The translations under genes were made by a program, and so were the position numbers. Below are positions 12,657 to 23,469 of a stretch of 64,000 nucleotides of DNA, piece after piece. Under the pieces are notes generated by a model, which saw nothing but the letters and a program-made list of their open reading frames with translations, was not told the origin of the DNA and searched no databases. This DNA comes from Coniella vitis (Eukaryota; Ascomycota; Sordariomycetes; Diaporthales; Schizoparmaceae): contig WUJK01000008.1 of NCBI GenBank assembly GCA_011317545.1, positions 744,001 through 808,000 on the forward strand, given 5' to 3'. Each line of letters starts with the position of its first letter. Position 1 is the stretch's first letter.

Positions 12657-12943
12657 ATGCCTGAAGGTCGCCAGTCCCCTCCCCCAGAGACCCAGAGCGG
12701 CCGCCAGCTCAAAGACGCTCCTGCCGACGGTCAGGGTGTTTCCAATGTAGAAAAGAAGGCAGAGACTAACAAGTCCGATCTGGATGTAAGGACTGACCCG
12801 GACTCCCCACCATCGAGGCGAATAAATCAGAAAGAAAATGATAACAGCAATTACTGACGATGTTCATCCAGAACCTGACATCGAACCCCAAGGGCCCACT
12901 TGACGACACCCTCAAGGACAAGTTTGGAAAGACGGAGAAATGA
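12657..12943 (+). CDS. Small hydrophilic protein, 66 residues, unknown function
   Basis: Exons 12657-12785 and 12872-12943 splice in phase; the intron has GTAAGG, a TACTGAC branch site at 12851-12857 and a CAG acceptor. The protein starts MPEGRQSPPPETQSGRQLKD and ends LTSNPKGPLDDTLKDKFGK plus TEK. It is charged, Pro/Gln/Lys-rich, with no hydrophobic segment. The strong splice signals and the change to a short well-formed second exon argue that it is a real gene. The C-terminal SNPKGPLDDTLKDKF pattern reminds me of short proteins annotated as hypothetical in other filamentous fungi, but I cannot name a family. Confidence 0.7.
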
Positions 12944-13678
12944 AAGGGGTCGGAGTTCACTAGCGTTTGATTATTTTGGAATGATATCAAGTTACTGCGT
13001 TTTGACATGAGATAATTCAACACATAGGCTGCATGCGCAAACGATCCAACAGCAGACTCGAATCTAACAATTTGAGAGTCCTCTACCTCGTTATGCAAGA
13101 TGTGATAGATGTCGCGTAAAAGTTACTATAGAGTATGCATATTGCCATGAGCAAAATGTGACGCTGGTGTGGCCACGATACTATGACTATGTATAGCAGC
13201 ACGTTTCAGTCCGCTTCAAGACAGCTTGTACAATACGCTGTGGATAGCTTAGCGTGTTGCGCCAAGTATTCGTCATGGTGCCCAGCCCCCGGCGGTATGT
13301 GCTTCGGGCAGCTGTAGCCGTGGAGGCAACCTGTGAGGAGGGGCACTATGTAGCTATGGCTCATTCATCTCGGCCACTAGGAGCTGCCAGCAAAGCGTTC
13401 TGGCCTGGAACGCCCCACTGTAGCTTCTAGCACGCATGGGTATGGAATGACGTCGGCCCATTTGCCCCTCATTCAAGTGCGTATGTCCCTCTTGCCCAGG
13501 GGAAGACAGGGAGAGAAGAGCCCAGCTCAGCCACTATGCGCAGCCGAGAATAAAGACCGCTTCACATAGCACCTCCGAACCAACCTAATAAAACCAGCCA
13601 TCACCAAGGATTCCCATTTCCAAACAATAGCTTCTACTACCCTATCCCATCTGTGCAATCAAACCACAAACACTCAAT
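12944..13678. other. Non-coding interval (735 bp)
   Basis: No gene seen. It should contain the 3' end of the small gene and the promoter of the RRM gene at 13679. Confidence 0.5.
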
Positions 13679-14776
13679 ATGTCTGCTACTACTGTCCACG
13701 TCAAGAACATTGCGGCCCAGACCCAAGAGAGGGAGATTCGCGACTTCTTCAGCTTCTGGTAAGAACCCCTCATACAGTTTGCGATGACTATGTGCGAATT
13801 TGCTCACAATTGTACGCAGTGGCAAAATCACCAACCTCGAGGTTCAAGAGGAGGGCGAGACCAAGTCGGCCACCGTGACCTTTGGTACGCTTTAACCTAC
13901 TCCACGCACGCGTACACATCGCCCGGCGAAAGACACAACCCTACTAACATCCCCCATAGAAAAGGACACCGCTGCCAAGACCGCCCTCCTGCTCAACCAA
14001 ACTCAGCTGGGCTCCTCGCACATCACCGTCACCTCGGCCTCGGGTGCCTCCCCAGACGATGAGTCCCCTGTCACCACCGACAAGGACCGCGACTCGGACG
14101 AGATTACACAAGAGGAGAAGCCCCGCTCCCGCATCATTGCCGAGTACCTCGCGCACGGCTACGTCGTGGGCGATGCTGCCATCCAGCGCGCCATTGCCCT
14201 CGACCACCAGCACGGCGTCTCAACCCGGTTCTTCAACAAGCTGACGGAGCTCGATACCAAGTATCACGCCACAGACCGGGCCAAGACTGCCGACCAGAGC
14301 TATGGCATTACTGCCCGCGCCAACACCCTCTTCTCGGGCCTCAACTCGTACTTTGAGAAGGCCACCAGCAACCCCACTGGCAAGAAGCTGGTTGACTTCT
14401 GTAAGTAACACCAAAGCAATTTCTTGTCTGAATCATCGTCTAGTGGTCGTCCAAATATGCAAAGCTAACAACGGGGCTTCCAATCTCCACAGACAACCAA
14501 GGTCAAAAGCAGCTCCAGGACGTCCACACCGAGGCTCGTCGTCTTGCAGAGCTTAAGAAAGAGGAGCACGGAGGTTCTGCCTACAAGGCCGCTGGCCTCG
14601 AGCGCGTTTTTGGCGCCGAGAAGAGCTCCCAGACCGAGGCCCCCTCTTTCGGTCCTGGTGCTCCGGCTCCAGCAGGCACCAACACCACGACTGAGACGAC
14701 GCAGCCCACTCGCGCTGCCGAGGGCGGTGTTGGTGTCCAGGAGTCCACCCCCATCCAGAGCGAGAAGGCTACCTGA
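13679..14776 (+). CDS. vip1: RRM RNA-binding protein, Vip1 type
   Basis: Cytoplasmic RNA-binding protein resembling fission yeast Vip1. Exons 13679-13758, 13820-13884, 13960-14400 and 14493-14776 join in phase to 289 residues. An N-terminal RRM (about residues 5-75) shows RNP2-like TVHVKNIA and a divergent RNP1 around SATVTFEKDTAAKTALLL. It is followed by an acidic linker and a conserved helical segment: SRIIAEYLAHGYVVGDAAIQ, ALDHQHGVSTRFFNKLTELD, then KYHATDRAK and LVDFYNQGQKQLQDVHTEAR. This segment is the part shared by Vip1-like proteins. The C-terminus is a Thr/Pro-rich tail. All three introns lie in the first two thirds, two of them within the RRM. The exact molecular role in filamentous fungi is not established. 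Fungal annotations sometimes call this an actin cytoskeleton protein; the RRM makes RNA binding the safer call. Confidence 0.9.
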
Positions 14777-14993
14777 ATTTGCTGATTGGGAATCCGGCGC
14801 GGGTCTCACAATGACCAACTATAGGATGGCGCAGGAGGAGAGCGTGCGTGGGTTATTAATGTCATCATCATGAATTTTTGGTTTTGATTTCGCAATTCCT
14901 TGCTTAAAAAGGCAGGCGTGGAGAACACTTTTCCGAATACCCTACTCTAGCCTGGCCTGTTGTCGACGCGTTTAGCGTATCTATCTATCTATC

Positions 14994-15005
14994 TACCTAG
15001 GTAGC
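14994..15005. repeat. CTACCTAGGTAG palindrome
   Basis: Perfect 12-bp palindrome directly after a (TATC)n run. Its core TACCTAGGTA occurs five more times in the window, all outside coding exons. Confidence 0.8.
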
Positions 15006-15303
15006 TCCTGGGTGTTAACAAGCAATATATTAAGTACTTTTATCGTACGCACGCCTCGTAGTCTATGTAAACATGAACGTGCATAGTGAATGGTTAATCA
15101 AAACGCCAATGATATTCTCTTTTTTTTTGGTGTTGTAAATGCAACGAGTATGTATTAGATTTGCCCAGACACCCAGACCTCTTTCAGCCAAGTCTACCTG
15201 GCATTGACAGGTCTCTTCTCTATGCGCTGCCACCCGCTTAACCCAACAACTAGCACAAATTTTCTGTATAATCTTAAGTTTCTTGCATACTTTGGTTCGA
15301 CAA

Positions 15304-15311
<8 letters not shown>

Positions 15312-15347
<36 letters not shown>
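15312..15347. repeat. (TC)n microsatellite
   Basis: About 18 uninterrupted TC units on the plus strand, in the 3' region between the RRM gene and the CK2 regulatory subunit gene. Confidence 0.95.
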
Positions 15348-15351
<4 letters not shown>

Positions 15352-15725
15352 CCCGTCTTTATATGGTTACTGCTGCAGTAAGCAGCAGCCTCAGCAATAG
15401 CAATGTAGTTGCGATTGTACTCCGTTGTCATCTTGAGCCGCACTCTTTGCCGCTGCCTCTGCCGCCGCTCAGTCAAATCTCGGATACCTGTACTCCATTG
15501 CCATAAGCCGCTGAGGGTTGAGTTGGCATAGACTAGGCTTACGAGTCGAATCATGGGCCTTTCATGTGAATCTGAAAAGACCGCCTGTCATTTCAAAGTA
15601 TTGCGCGGATTCGGCACCTTTTCCTTTTCCGTTATGACTTGGTGGCTTGTCTTTTGGACTGTCTACCTGCTCAGAGGACATGTAGCTTGAGATCTTGCAC
15701 CGATGTGATGAATGCGGGTTCCCTT

Positions 15726-16904
15726 CTATAGCTCTGACTCGACACCATTGGCTTCAGCAGCCATAGCGTTCCCATTCTCTCCTTGCCTCTGTTGACGACG
15801 GCGGGCATCGAGCGCATCCTGGGGGACAGCCTCGTCTTGTCTCTGCTGCTGCTGCTGCTGCTGTGGACGGCGCCGGACGCGATTCCGCTGCGATCTGCCA
15901 CCCGTACCATCCATGCTCTCGTCCTCGTCCGAGTCTGGGTTCTCGAGCGCATATCGGCGCACCTCGTCGAGCTCCGACACGTCAGCGGGCTTATCACGCA
16001 GCCATTGCATGCGAGGGCCCGACCGCGCCAGCTCCGAGACGCGAAAGCCGTAGATTCTCGGCTCGTAAATCTTGCCTTGACCCAGGCCCGGCGCGAGGTT
16101 GCGCGCTCGCATGCCGTTGACCATGATATCCTCTTCGCCAGAGCGTCGTGGGATCTGCAGCGCGCTGGCCGAGAGTAGGTCGGCGCCGTGCTTAGAAAAG
16201 TCGTAGTCCGGGAAGGTGAGCAGAAACAGGGCACCGAAAGTGCGGCCAAAAAAGGCACCATCGACAGTCTGAAAGCGACTGTTGGGGGGCACATAGACGT
16301 CGAGGCACGAGGGGCAAAAGAGCTTGACCGTGTCCTCGCCTGGTATGTCGGAGAGGCCTACAGGCAGGGTGCGGGCCTGGTTGCAGTTTGTGCGGGGGCA
16401 GCAGCCAAAGTGGCTCATTTCGTACTTTTCGCTCATTTGCGCTATGCCGGCGCGGGAGCAAATGTAGCGCTGATGTATAAGGCCGTAAAGCGTTTCTGCC
16501 GATGACTCGATCACGGACAGGTCGCTGTTCATTCGGCTGTGTTGGCGCCGCTCGCCGGGAAGCCTACGATCGAGTGCGTCGGCGCTGATGTCTTCTTCGT
16601 CCTCATCTTCTTCTTCTTCATCATCTTCATCATCTTCAGGTTCCACGTCGAGTATCATCTGCGGGGTAAATGGTATCAGCCTCCGTGTTAGCCACTCTAT
16701 TCACGCGATAATCAAAATAGTAAAGGTAGCGTATCCTCTTCTTACCTCAAGAGCTTCCTTGTACATTGGTACCTGGGACTGCAACCCAGTCAGGTTGAAG
16801 TCATCCTCAATGAAGTCTTCTGAGACCTCTGCAAAATACTCGTGACCGAGCAAAGAGCAAAAGGAGGCGATCCAGGACTCAGACGGTCCAGAAGAGGTCG
16901 ACAT
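15726..16904 (-). CDS. ckb1: Casein kinase 2 regulatory (beta) subunit
   Basis: Regulatory subunit that dimerises through a zinc ribbon and holds the CK2 catalytic subunits. Exons 16904-16746 and 16658-15726 give 363 residues. Family motifs: SWIASFCSLLGHEYFAEV, ED-F-NLTGL, then after an insert ETLYGLIHQRYICSRAGIAQ, zinc ligands in CCPRTNCNQ and CPSCLDVY, PVGLSDIPGE, and IYGFRVSELA. The family core is about 215 residues. Here an acidic run (EDDEDDEEEEDEDEED) with a basic stretch is inserted after MYKEALE exactly at the intron junction, and a Gln-rich, Arg-rich tail is added. The intron with AG at 16660-16659 places the acidic insert at the start of exon 2. A Ckb1 rather than Ckb2 identity is suggested by the long acidic insert but is not certain. 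Confidence 0.93.
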
Positions 16905-17710
16905 TTTGATCTAATGGAAAGTTGGCCGGGGGAGGAGGCGCCGACGATGCCTGCTTTGGTAAGAGGCAGAGGGCCGGCGAAGTGCGAAACGCGTGGAGGA
17001 GTTGAGGATGGAGTATGGGATAGTGGTTGATGCCGTGATCGTGTTTGTGATATCGAGGTTTGGTGGCTGTTGAGAGCCAGCACCGCACCACCAGAGACGT
17101 GACGCTTCGATTACGCGCTTCAGGTATAGCAATGGGACTGATGGAGATGGCTCTCTGCTTGCCGGCGCCAAAAGTTCTGAGAAAGCGGATCGGGTGGGTG
17201 GGTGGGCACGGCCGGGCCAGGCGAGCGAACGCCGTGGGGAGCCTTTTGCGCGCGCGGTAGATAAGCTGGTGGCTTGAGCAGCGCCTCAAGAAATCGCTGA
17301 AGCCGGCGAAAAAAATGCAAACAAAGGATGATGGCGCTTGAGTCAGTCTTTCCAGGCGGTTGACGGGCTGTAGGTATGGTTGGACCGTCGACGGTGGACT
17401 TTCTAGAGAGGCAATGGCGATGTCGAGGGGCACCTGGACCTGCTCGACTCGTCCAGTCAGAATTGCGATGGCGCTAGCGGTGGGCTGGGCTGGGACATGG
17501 CTGCTTATGTAAGGAACTGGGTCAACACTTTACTATATTACCAGGTGCAAATGCCCGAGATGCACAAGTACCTTAGTACTTCCAAGGTTGGGTCACCACA
17601 AATATTGACATCCGAGTTGATTCAAGAAGTTATCCGATTCACACATTTTTCCTAAAATCCCTTCGCCCCCCCCCCCACCAACACCTTTCGGCTGTCGCAG
17701 AACCGCAGCT
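16905..17710. other. Divergent promoter region between ckb1 and the JmjC gene
   Basis: About 800 bp with no gene of its own. Overlapping frames at 16879-17433 lack any recognisable motif. A poly-C run lies at 17666-17676, 35 bp upstream of the JmjC start codon. Confidence 0.55.
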
Positions 17711-18886
17711 ATGGAAGTTCTTTGCAGGAGCTGGAAAGCAGCTTCGCTAGGGCGCAGTTGTCCACGGGTAGTGGCAGCCGCATTCGCACTCCAGCCACTC
17801 CAGCAGAGGCGAAGCATCACTCGCAGCCATCAATTGAAAGAGTGCGAGAGTATCGACGCAGACTACGAACAAGTCATGGCATATGCTCCCTATGCTGCCT
17901 TCTTCAAGGACGAAGTGTTCAGGAACGAGACCCCACTGCTAATGAAAGCGCCATCGACTCTCTTGCGACCCAGCTCGCTGAAGGCGATCACCAAGTGGTT
18001 TCAGTCTCGGCCAAGTCCTACCCGAATAGAGGCCAGAAAGGTCATGTCGGATTACTTGAGGAAGTATGCCGAGGTTCCGTTTCCGTACGAGCTCACCTAC
18101 CCTCAGCACCATAGAATGCATGGCGAGGTTGTCACCCGCTTCCTAGCATATCTCGAGGAATGGGAGACAATTGCTGGAATGGGCCCAGTGCTGGCGCAGA
18201 TTGTGAGGAATCACCTCCCAGAACTTGGTGAAGGGAGTCGTGTGCGCCAGAGTCCGCGATTTGTACGCTTTGACGCCCCATTGGCCCTGTTTGATGCCGC
18301 GTTGCAATACAACGCACGCACCCAGTATCATGAGGCAGGCCGCCTCCACCCGGGCGCTCAGCCGCCATTGCGGACTTTGTACATTGCTCAAGCATCTCTC
18401 TCCATGCTTCCACCTGAATTGCAGCAAGACCTACCCGTGCCACGTCTCGTCAAGGAGACAGGCAGAGGCGATATTTACGGCTCCAGCCTCTGGCTGGGAC
18501 TTGCGCATACTTACACGTCTCTCCACCGCGACCCAAATCCGAATGTTCTCATCCAGATGTATGGTAGCAAGGTTGTCAGGCTACTGCCCCCGGACGAAGG
18601 CCAAAAATTGTTTGTACTGGCGCAAACCATGCTTAACCGAGCTCATGGGAACTCTGCAATACGCGGTGCAGAAATGATGGAGGGCGAGGAAATGGCTTTC
18701 TTCCACAAGGCCATTTGGTCGGATGGATCTCGGGAGAAAGTTTCTTACGATACAAAGCCGTCAATGATACAGGCCACCCTAGCCCCGGGCGACGCCTTGT
18801 TCATCCCTAAAGGCTGGTGGCACACTGTGAAGAGCACAACTGAAGCCGGAGAGCTCAACGGCTCTGTCAACTGGTGGTTCCGCTAA
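17711..18886 (+). CDS. JmjC/cupin-like 2-oxoglutarate dioxygenase, probable mitochondrial leader
   Basis: Likely Fe(II)/2-oxoglutarate hydroxylase of the cupin_8/JmjC group (relatives include FIH and JMJD5). Single exon, 391 residues. Iron ligands are visible as H272-x-D274 in TSLHRDPNPN and H371 in GWWHTVKS. The strand pattern around them (GSSLWLGLAHTYTSLHRDP, NVLIQMYGSKVVRLLPPDEG, APGDALFIPKGWWHTVKS) is typical of the double-stranded beta-helix. The first ~40 residues (MEVLCRSWKAASLGRSCPRV...) are Arg/Ser/Ala-rich and may target mitochondria. The substrate is unknown. There is no histone-reader domain, so a histone demethylase role is not supported. The divergent neighbour is ckb1. Confidence 0.85.
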   Translation: MEVLCRSWKAASLGRSCPRVVAAAFALQPLQQRRSITRSHQLKECESIDADYEQVMAYAPYAAFFKDEVFRNETPLLMKAPSTLLRPSSLKAITKWFQSRPSPTRIEARKVMSDYLRKYAEVPFPYELTYPQHHRMHGEVVTRFLAYLEEWETIAGMGPVLAQIVRNHLPELGEGSRVRQSPRFVRFDAPLALFDAALQYNARTQYHEAGRLHPGAQPPLRTLYIAQASLSMLPPELQQDLPVPRLVKETGRGDIYGSSLWLGLAHTYTSLHRDPNPNVLIQMYGSKVVRLLPPDEGQKLFVLAQTMLNRAHGNSAIRGAEMMEGEEMAFFHKAIWSDGSREKVSYDTKPSMIQATLAPGDALFIPKGWWHTVKSTTEAGELNGSVNWWFR

Positions 18887-19990
18887 GCTCTTGTTGCCCG
18901 TTTGCAGCTGCTTGGTCGGAAGTATCCATTAGAGCGTGCTCTAAAGCCCTCCAGCCCTATCTACAACACCCCAGTTGGTGTGACTTCAGGGACGGATTAT
19001 TTTGGTATCATTGTCTTACTTCGTCTCTGCTTGAGTCTAGCGTCAGCGGAAAAAGAGGTCGAGATTCTATCTGTCGCTAGGAACGGATTCCCAGTATGAA
19101 GGAATTTGAATGGGTTGAATGGGTGATCTCAAGTTGAGCATGTCGATTTGCTTAACGTGCCCTCTAACTGGCTCTGACATAGCTTCGTCCACCACACAAC
19201 CAACTCTGTGGATATTGCTTGCCTCTGGCGATGTTGGAATATTGACATCGGCGTCCTACTACGGGTGCATCTGTCATCAGAGCCGACTGCTACATGTAAC
19301 AGTGATTATTCATTGTCGACGACGATGCCGAGCGGAGCATTGCCACTCCTTCCACACGGTAGCGAATCCGTTTTGTCAGATACCTTTGGTTGTTTATATG
19401 TTATACCCATGTCTAGCTGCAGGCCCAGGTACTGGAACTTTAAAGCTTACCAGGGATGGCATCACGCAGTGCTTCCCTACTGGCAAAGACAACAGCGAAC
19501 AGTACGATGAGCAAAGAATGAGGAAGAGGAGGCTGGGCTTGTCCATTAGAGATATAGATTTGCGGCTTGATTCGAAGCTGGGCTCAATTGGCAACCGGTA
19601 GTGGAGGTGAAATATCTGAAACCCTTGAAATTTTGAGTATACTCTATGTAACAACGAATTGGTCGCGCAGTATCAGGATCAGAGGCAACTATACAGGAGA
19701 CAAGAGAGACACGTGCAGAACAACCACTTTGTAGAGCCCGAAGCGACAACGACTAGCACTCACGTGGTGCTCGACAAGACTCAATGAGCAAGTTGTCAGC
19801 TGTGCTTGGCCGAGGCCATGGACTCACGTACACTCGGTATGCTTCGACAGAGTATCATTTTTGCTCCGGGACGGAGCCTTGTGACGGGGCTCGAGAATCA
19901 CAGGAAGGACTGGGCCCATTTTACAGAAGAGTCTAGAGTATAGAAAGTGAAATGTGAAGTACATGGCTTCTGTCAGTATATGCTCACATC

Positions 19991-19992
<2 letters not shown>

Positions 19993-20022
<30 letters not shown>
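19993..20022. repeat. (GT)15 microsatellite
   Basis: Fifteen uninterrupted GT units in a non-coding interval. Confidence 0.95.
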
Positions 20023-20024
<2 letters not shown>

Positions 20025-20296
20025 TCATGTTGGATGAACTGTACGCGTGCACTCAAATACGTGGAGGTGAACAAGTGCCTCCCAGAATGGTTGGGAGATT
20101 CTATGTCGTCGGAAAGGCAGACACCCACCCCTGAAAGAAAAGAAAAAGCCTGTGTCATGGAATGAAACTGTTCGCCTTCAGCATGAGTCGTGGTCAACTG
20201 TCAGATTTTCGGGCTAGTATTTGGTGTGACGGGCCGGTACGTAGTACTCCAGCATACCTAGGTAGTACTTGGCAGGTACTTTGGGGGTGCCGAGCG

Positions 20297-22490
20297 TACT
20301 ATGTATCAGGTTTTTACTAATTTGGTAGGAGGCAAGTGTCGAGTGTGCAAGAGAATGTCAACAGACAGCTATTGCACTTTGCAGGAGACAAAGCACCAGG
20401 CAGGACTGATCACCAAAGCCAGAGGTTGCGCCAGAGGATGAAGACTGGGAGAGGTAGGTTTAACTCGTGGGAAATAAGGGAAGTGGGAGACGAGAGGTCT
20501 CGGAAAGAAAAGAGACAGAAAATATGGTTAGATTGATAAGCCGCGTAGTGACACACACTCGCTGGATAATCCTCGGATTTTACTAGCGTCTCTGCAACGT
20601 ACGTAGTACAAGGGCGGAAAAAGGGATTGACTCAATGCAAATCAAACGTGTGCAAAGAAAATCAGCATGTGGGTCGGCACGGTCGTCGTTCTGGTTTTCG
20701 AGGCTGGAGCCTACGGTCCGGGTCGTGTTTTCAGGACCTTTTTTCTTATTTCCTTTTCGTCGCTTCACTAACCACCCATTGGTTAGTCCCGTACATAGAT
20801 AGCGTTGTCTTCAAGCAGAAGTAATGAAAGAGTATCCAAGATATAGTTTTGCTTGTGCTTTTGCTTGTGTGGAGCCAGGACATCAACCAAGAGCCACTTG
20901 GCTGCCCGGGGACCAATCGTACTGTCATTCAATGGCAATACTATGTAACAGGTATGGGCTAATAATACTATGTATATGTAGAACGCATGTGTCTGTGGTT
21001 GGGATCTGTGAGCGCAGCGAAGAGAAACCCCGTTACATCCCCTGCCGACAACGGGAAAACACTCGTGTAATTTGCTGATTCATTTTCTATCATGTTATCA
21101 TCACTGCCCTGCATAGTCATTATTTCTGCGCGCTGTCTCTCTTTCTTTTCTCTGCCTGTGCTTATGATATGATCATGCAGAACGTTTGTTTGTATTGTAC
21201 TACTATGTATATGGGTTGGAGTTAGGCCTGCCGGTAGATTGTTATCTCCGAGCCAGGTGGATGCTTTTCTTCCCCTTCTTCTATACAGCGTGCAGTCGTA
21301 CAGTGCACCAGTCAGTGATAGTACATAGTATGTACGGAGAATTGCTATCAAGGTTGATGGGCCAATGTCTCCTGAGCCAGGACAGATGCCTTGTTGCGTT
21401 CTGGAGTAGAGAGCGATCACCACTTTGTCCTTTGATGCTTGTGTGTATATGAGGAAATCTCGGGCATGATCGACTGGTACTACTGCATTCCTAGATGTCC
21501 GTCTTGGAGCATTGGAATGTCACGCCAGCGAATAGGTGAGCACTATACTACGATCTAGGTAGAGATAGTCGGGCCGTCAAGCGCCATACCTACATGGCTC
21601 AGCGGGTCAGATAAAAGCCCGCGTGGCCCGCCGGATGAGTCCCTCACCGATGGCTGTGCCGGTTTGTGCATAGGTAGAGCGATGCAGTCCAAAAAAAAAA
21701 GTCAGACTTGTACATAGTAGAATGCGCCTTTGCGCCAGTTTCGAGCAGTAGCGTGTGGAGAAAAAGAAAGAAGGAAAGAGCTGCACTATGTACTATGGAT
21801 CACTGTGCAATACGTTCACTATGTACTGTGTACATAGTACAGTCCTTTCTGAAAGCCTGCTCCACCACGTAGAACAATGTCAGATAGCCGAAACGCCCGT
21901 TGCTGAACAATCAAGACGCCGCGAACAATAAACATGTGGAGTACCGTATCTACTTTTCAATTGGGTCCAGGAGAATGTGCCAAGGGAAATACAACACAAG
22001 GCTGCTCAGCCTTGTACAAGGACGCTTGGCTTATAGGACTGAATTTACCATACTATGTATACATGCTATAAATGCTGTGCTCGAGGCTATAGAACCATGC
22101 ACGCCCATTCAAGGTTGACATCTTCGGCGTTAGCTTATCTGAGTACAGTATTTCTCCAATACCATGTACATGGTGCTATGCATTCACTTCCTTTTCCGCA
22201 GATCTAAGATTACACTGCTTAAATCAGTGGGCCTTTGCGCATACTATGTGCACGCAGAACTGCCTTGTGCTGCATTGCGGCGTTGGCAGCATGGTAAGGT
22301 ACACGATACAGGTATGTAGCCGCCCAGGTACAATGAGTACAATGTGAAACAGCGCCTGTTGCGCGCCAGGGGCCTCTGTAGAAATGGCTCTCAAGGTGCT
22401 GTGGCGCTGGTTGTACAGCCTACATAGTAAAGTAGCTTGCGGTGCTCGCCCGTGTAATGGATACTGATCGCGGCAACTACGTAGTACTAT
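20297..22490. repeat. Cluster of TACATAGTA/TACTATGTA motifs
   Basis: At least nine exact copies and several near copies of this 9-mer within 2.2 kb. Copies lie near 20297, 20938, 20968, 21201, 21321, 21710, 21831, 22050 and 22421. Near copies lie at 21784, 22241 and 22483. Orientation is mixed. No repeat longer than the motif and its immediate flanks is shared between copies, so this is not a tandem array or transposon. Confidence 0.75.
21818..21838. repeat. Perfect inverted repeat ACTATGTAC-TGT-GTACATAGT
   Basis: Nine-bp arms separated by three bases, built from two head-to-head copies of the dispersed motif. It could form a small hairpin or bind a dimeric protein; no function is shown. Confidence 0.85.
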
Positions 22491-23469
22491 GCCTATGCTA
22501 GGGAGCGCCCTTTCAGTGGGTGCCTGCGTACCTTGGACTCACCGCAGGCCCCGGCGCCCCACCACCCGTGGCCTCGGATGCCACCCGCCTGCAGCCGTGG
22601 AACCCTCCCCCAAAAATATTTACTGTTGACAGACTGGCAGAGCAGATTCTGGAAGGTCTGCGGTCCCCACGATCGCACCCACAAGGCAGGGCGTGGCCCC
22701 CTCTGCCCCTTTACATAGTGCTGTGTACCCGGGCCAACAAATGCTCTTGCCCCAGTCTGGCAGCAAGAGGGGGCCCGCCACTGTTGAAATTCCTTCTCGC
22801 TTTCTCTTAGGGCGAGAGGGAGGCTGATTTGTAATGAACGGCCTGGGCGTATCTCGGAAAGAACCCACTCTGCCACTCCTACACAGTACTTCTAGCAGTA
22901 CCATGTACCCAGGTACACACGGACTACCTGCTATGTACAAAATCCACCACCACGGTAAGAGCAACTGGGGGCCCAACTCGGGCCCCACTCGCAGTCTTTT
23001 GCCATCCATCAGACTCCGTCTTTTGCTACCCAGGTATGTATATATCCGTTGACGAGATGGAGTCGTCCCCCTCCGTCCGCTTTGCAGTTTCTCTCCTCTG
23101 CAAGTTCTACAAGAGGACTCAAGCGGACTGGACGGCCCTCGATCCCACGCTTCGAGCCAAACACACTGCCCTCCTTCAGTCTGTTTGGTCCCTCGCACAG
23201 GGCTTGTCCTTTCTTTGCCTCTCGCTGGCGCTTTCTTGTTTTCTTTATTCCCTTCTCCCTCTCGCTTCGTGGCTCTGCACTCTCCAAAGGAGGTGATAAT
23301 CGAGTCTTGCCAGTGGTCCTGGCCCTCACTCCAAGCAACACCAGAGCTGTCGTTTGAGCCATTCCGTAATAATCCCAAATCACAAAGATTCGTGAAATAG
23401 CAACGAATCGTTTCCCAACCTGCGCCACCCTCGCCCAAGACCAATTCTCTCTTCCAAAGCCAGCCCATT

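Larger units (their letters stand above)
14777..15725. other. Non-coding interval between convergent genes, with microsatellites
   Basis: Contains the 3' regions of the RRM gene and the CK2 regulatory gene. Simple repeats: a (TATC)n run at about 14979-14994 running straight into a CTACCTAGGTAG palindrome (14994-15005), and a (TC)n tract at about 15312-15347. Long open frames across the (TC)n tract are artefacts of the repeat. Confidence 0.6.
18887..23469. other. Non-coding 4.6-kb interval upstream of the ABC transporter
   Basis: No gene could be supported on either strand. The frames at 19119-19601 (+) and 23483-22620 (-) have no domain and poor composition. The interval carries a (GT)n microsatellite (19993-20022), a TACCTAGGTA palindrome (20255-20264), and the densest group of TACATAGTA/TACTATGTA motifs in the window (about 20297-22490). 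The pyrimidine-rich 23050-23460 segment is a good candidate for the transporter promoter and 5' leader. Confidence 0.55.

Noticed and set aside
15063..15554. Open frames across the (TC)n tract
   Set aside because: Repeating Arg-Glu or Leu-Ser translations arise from the dinucleotide repeat itself.
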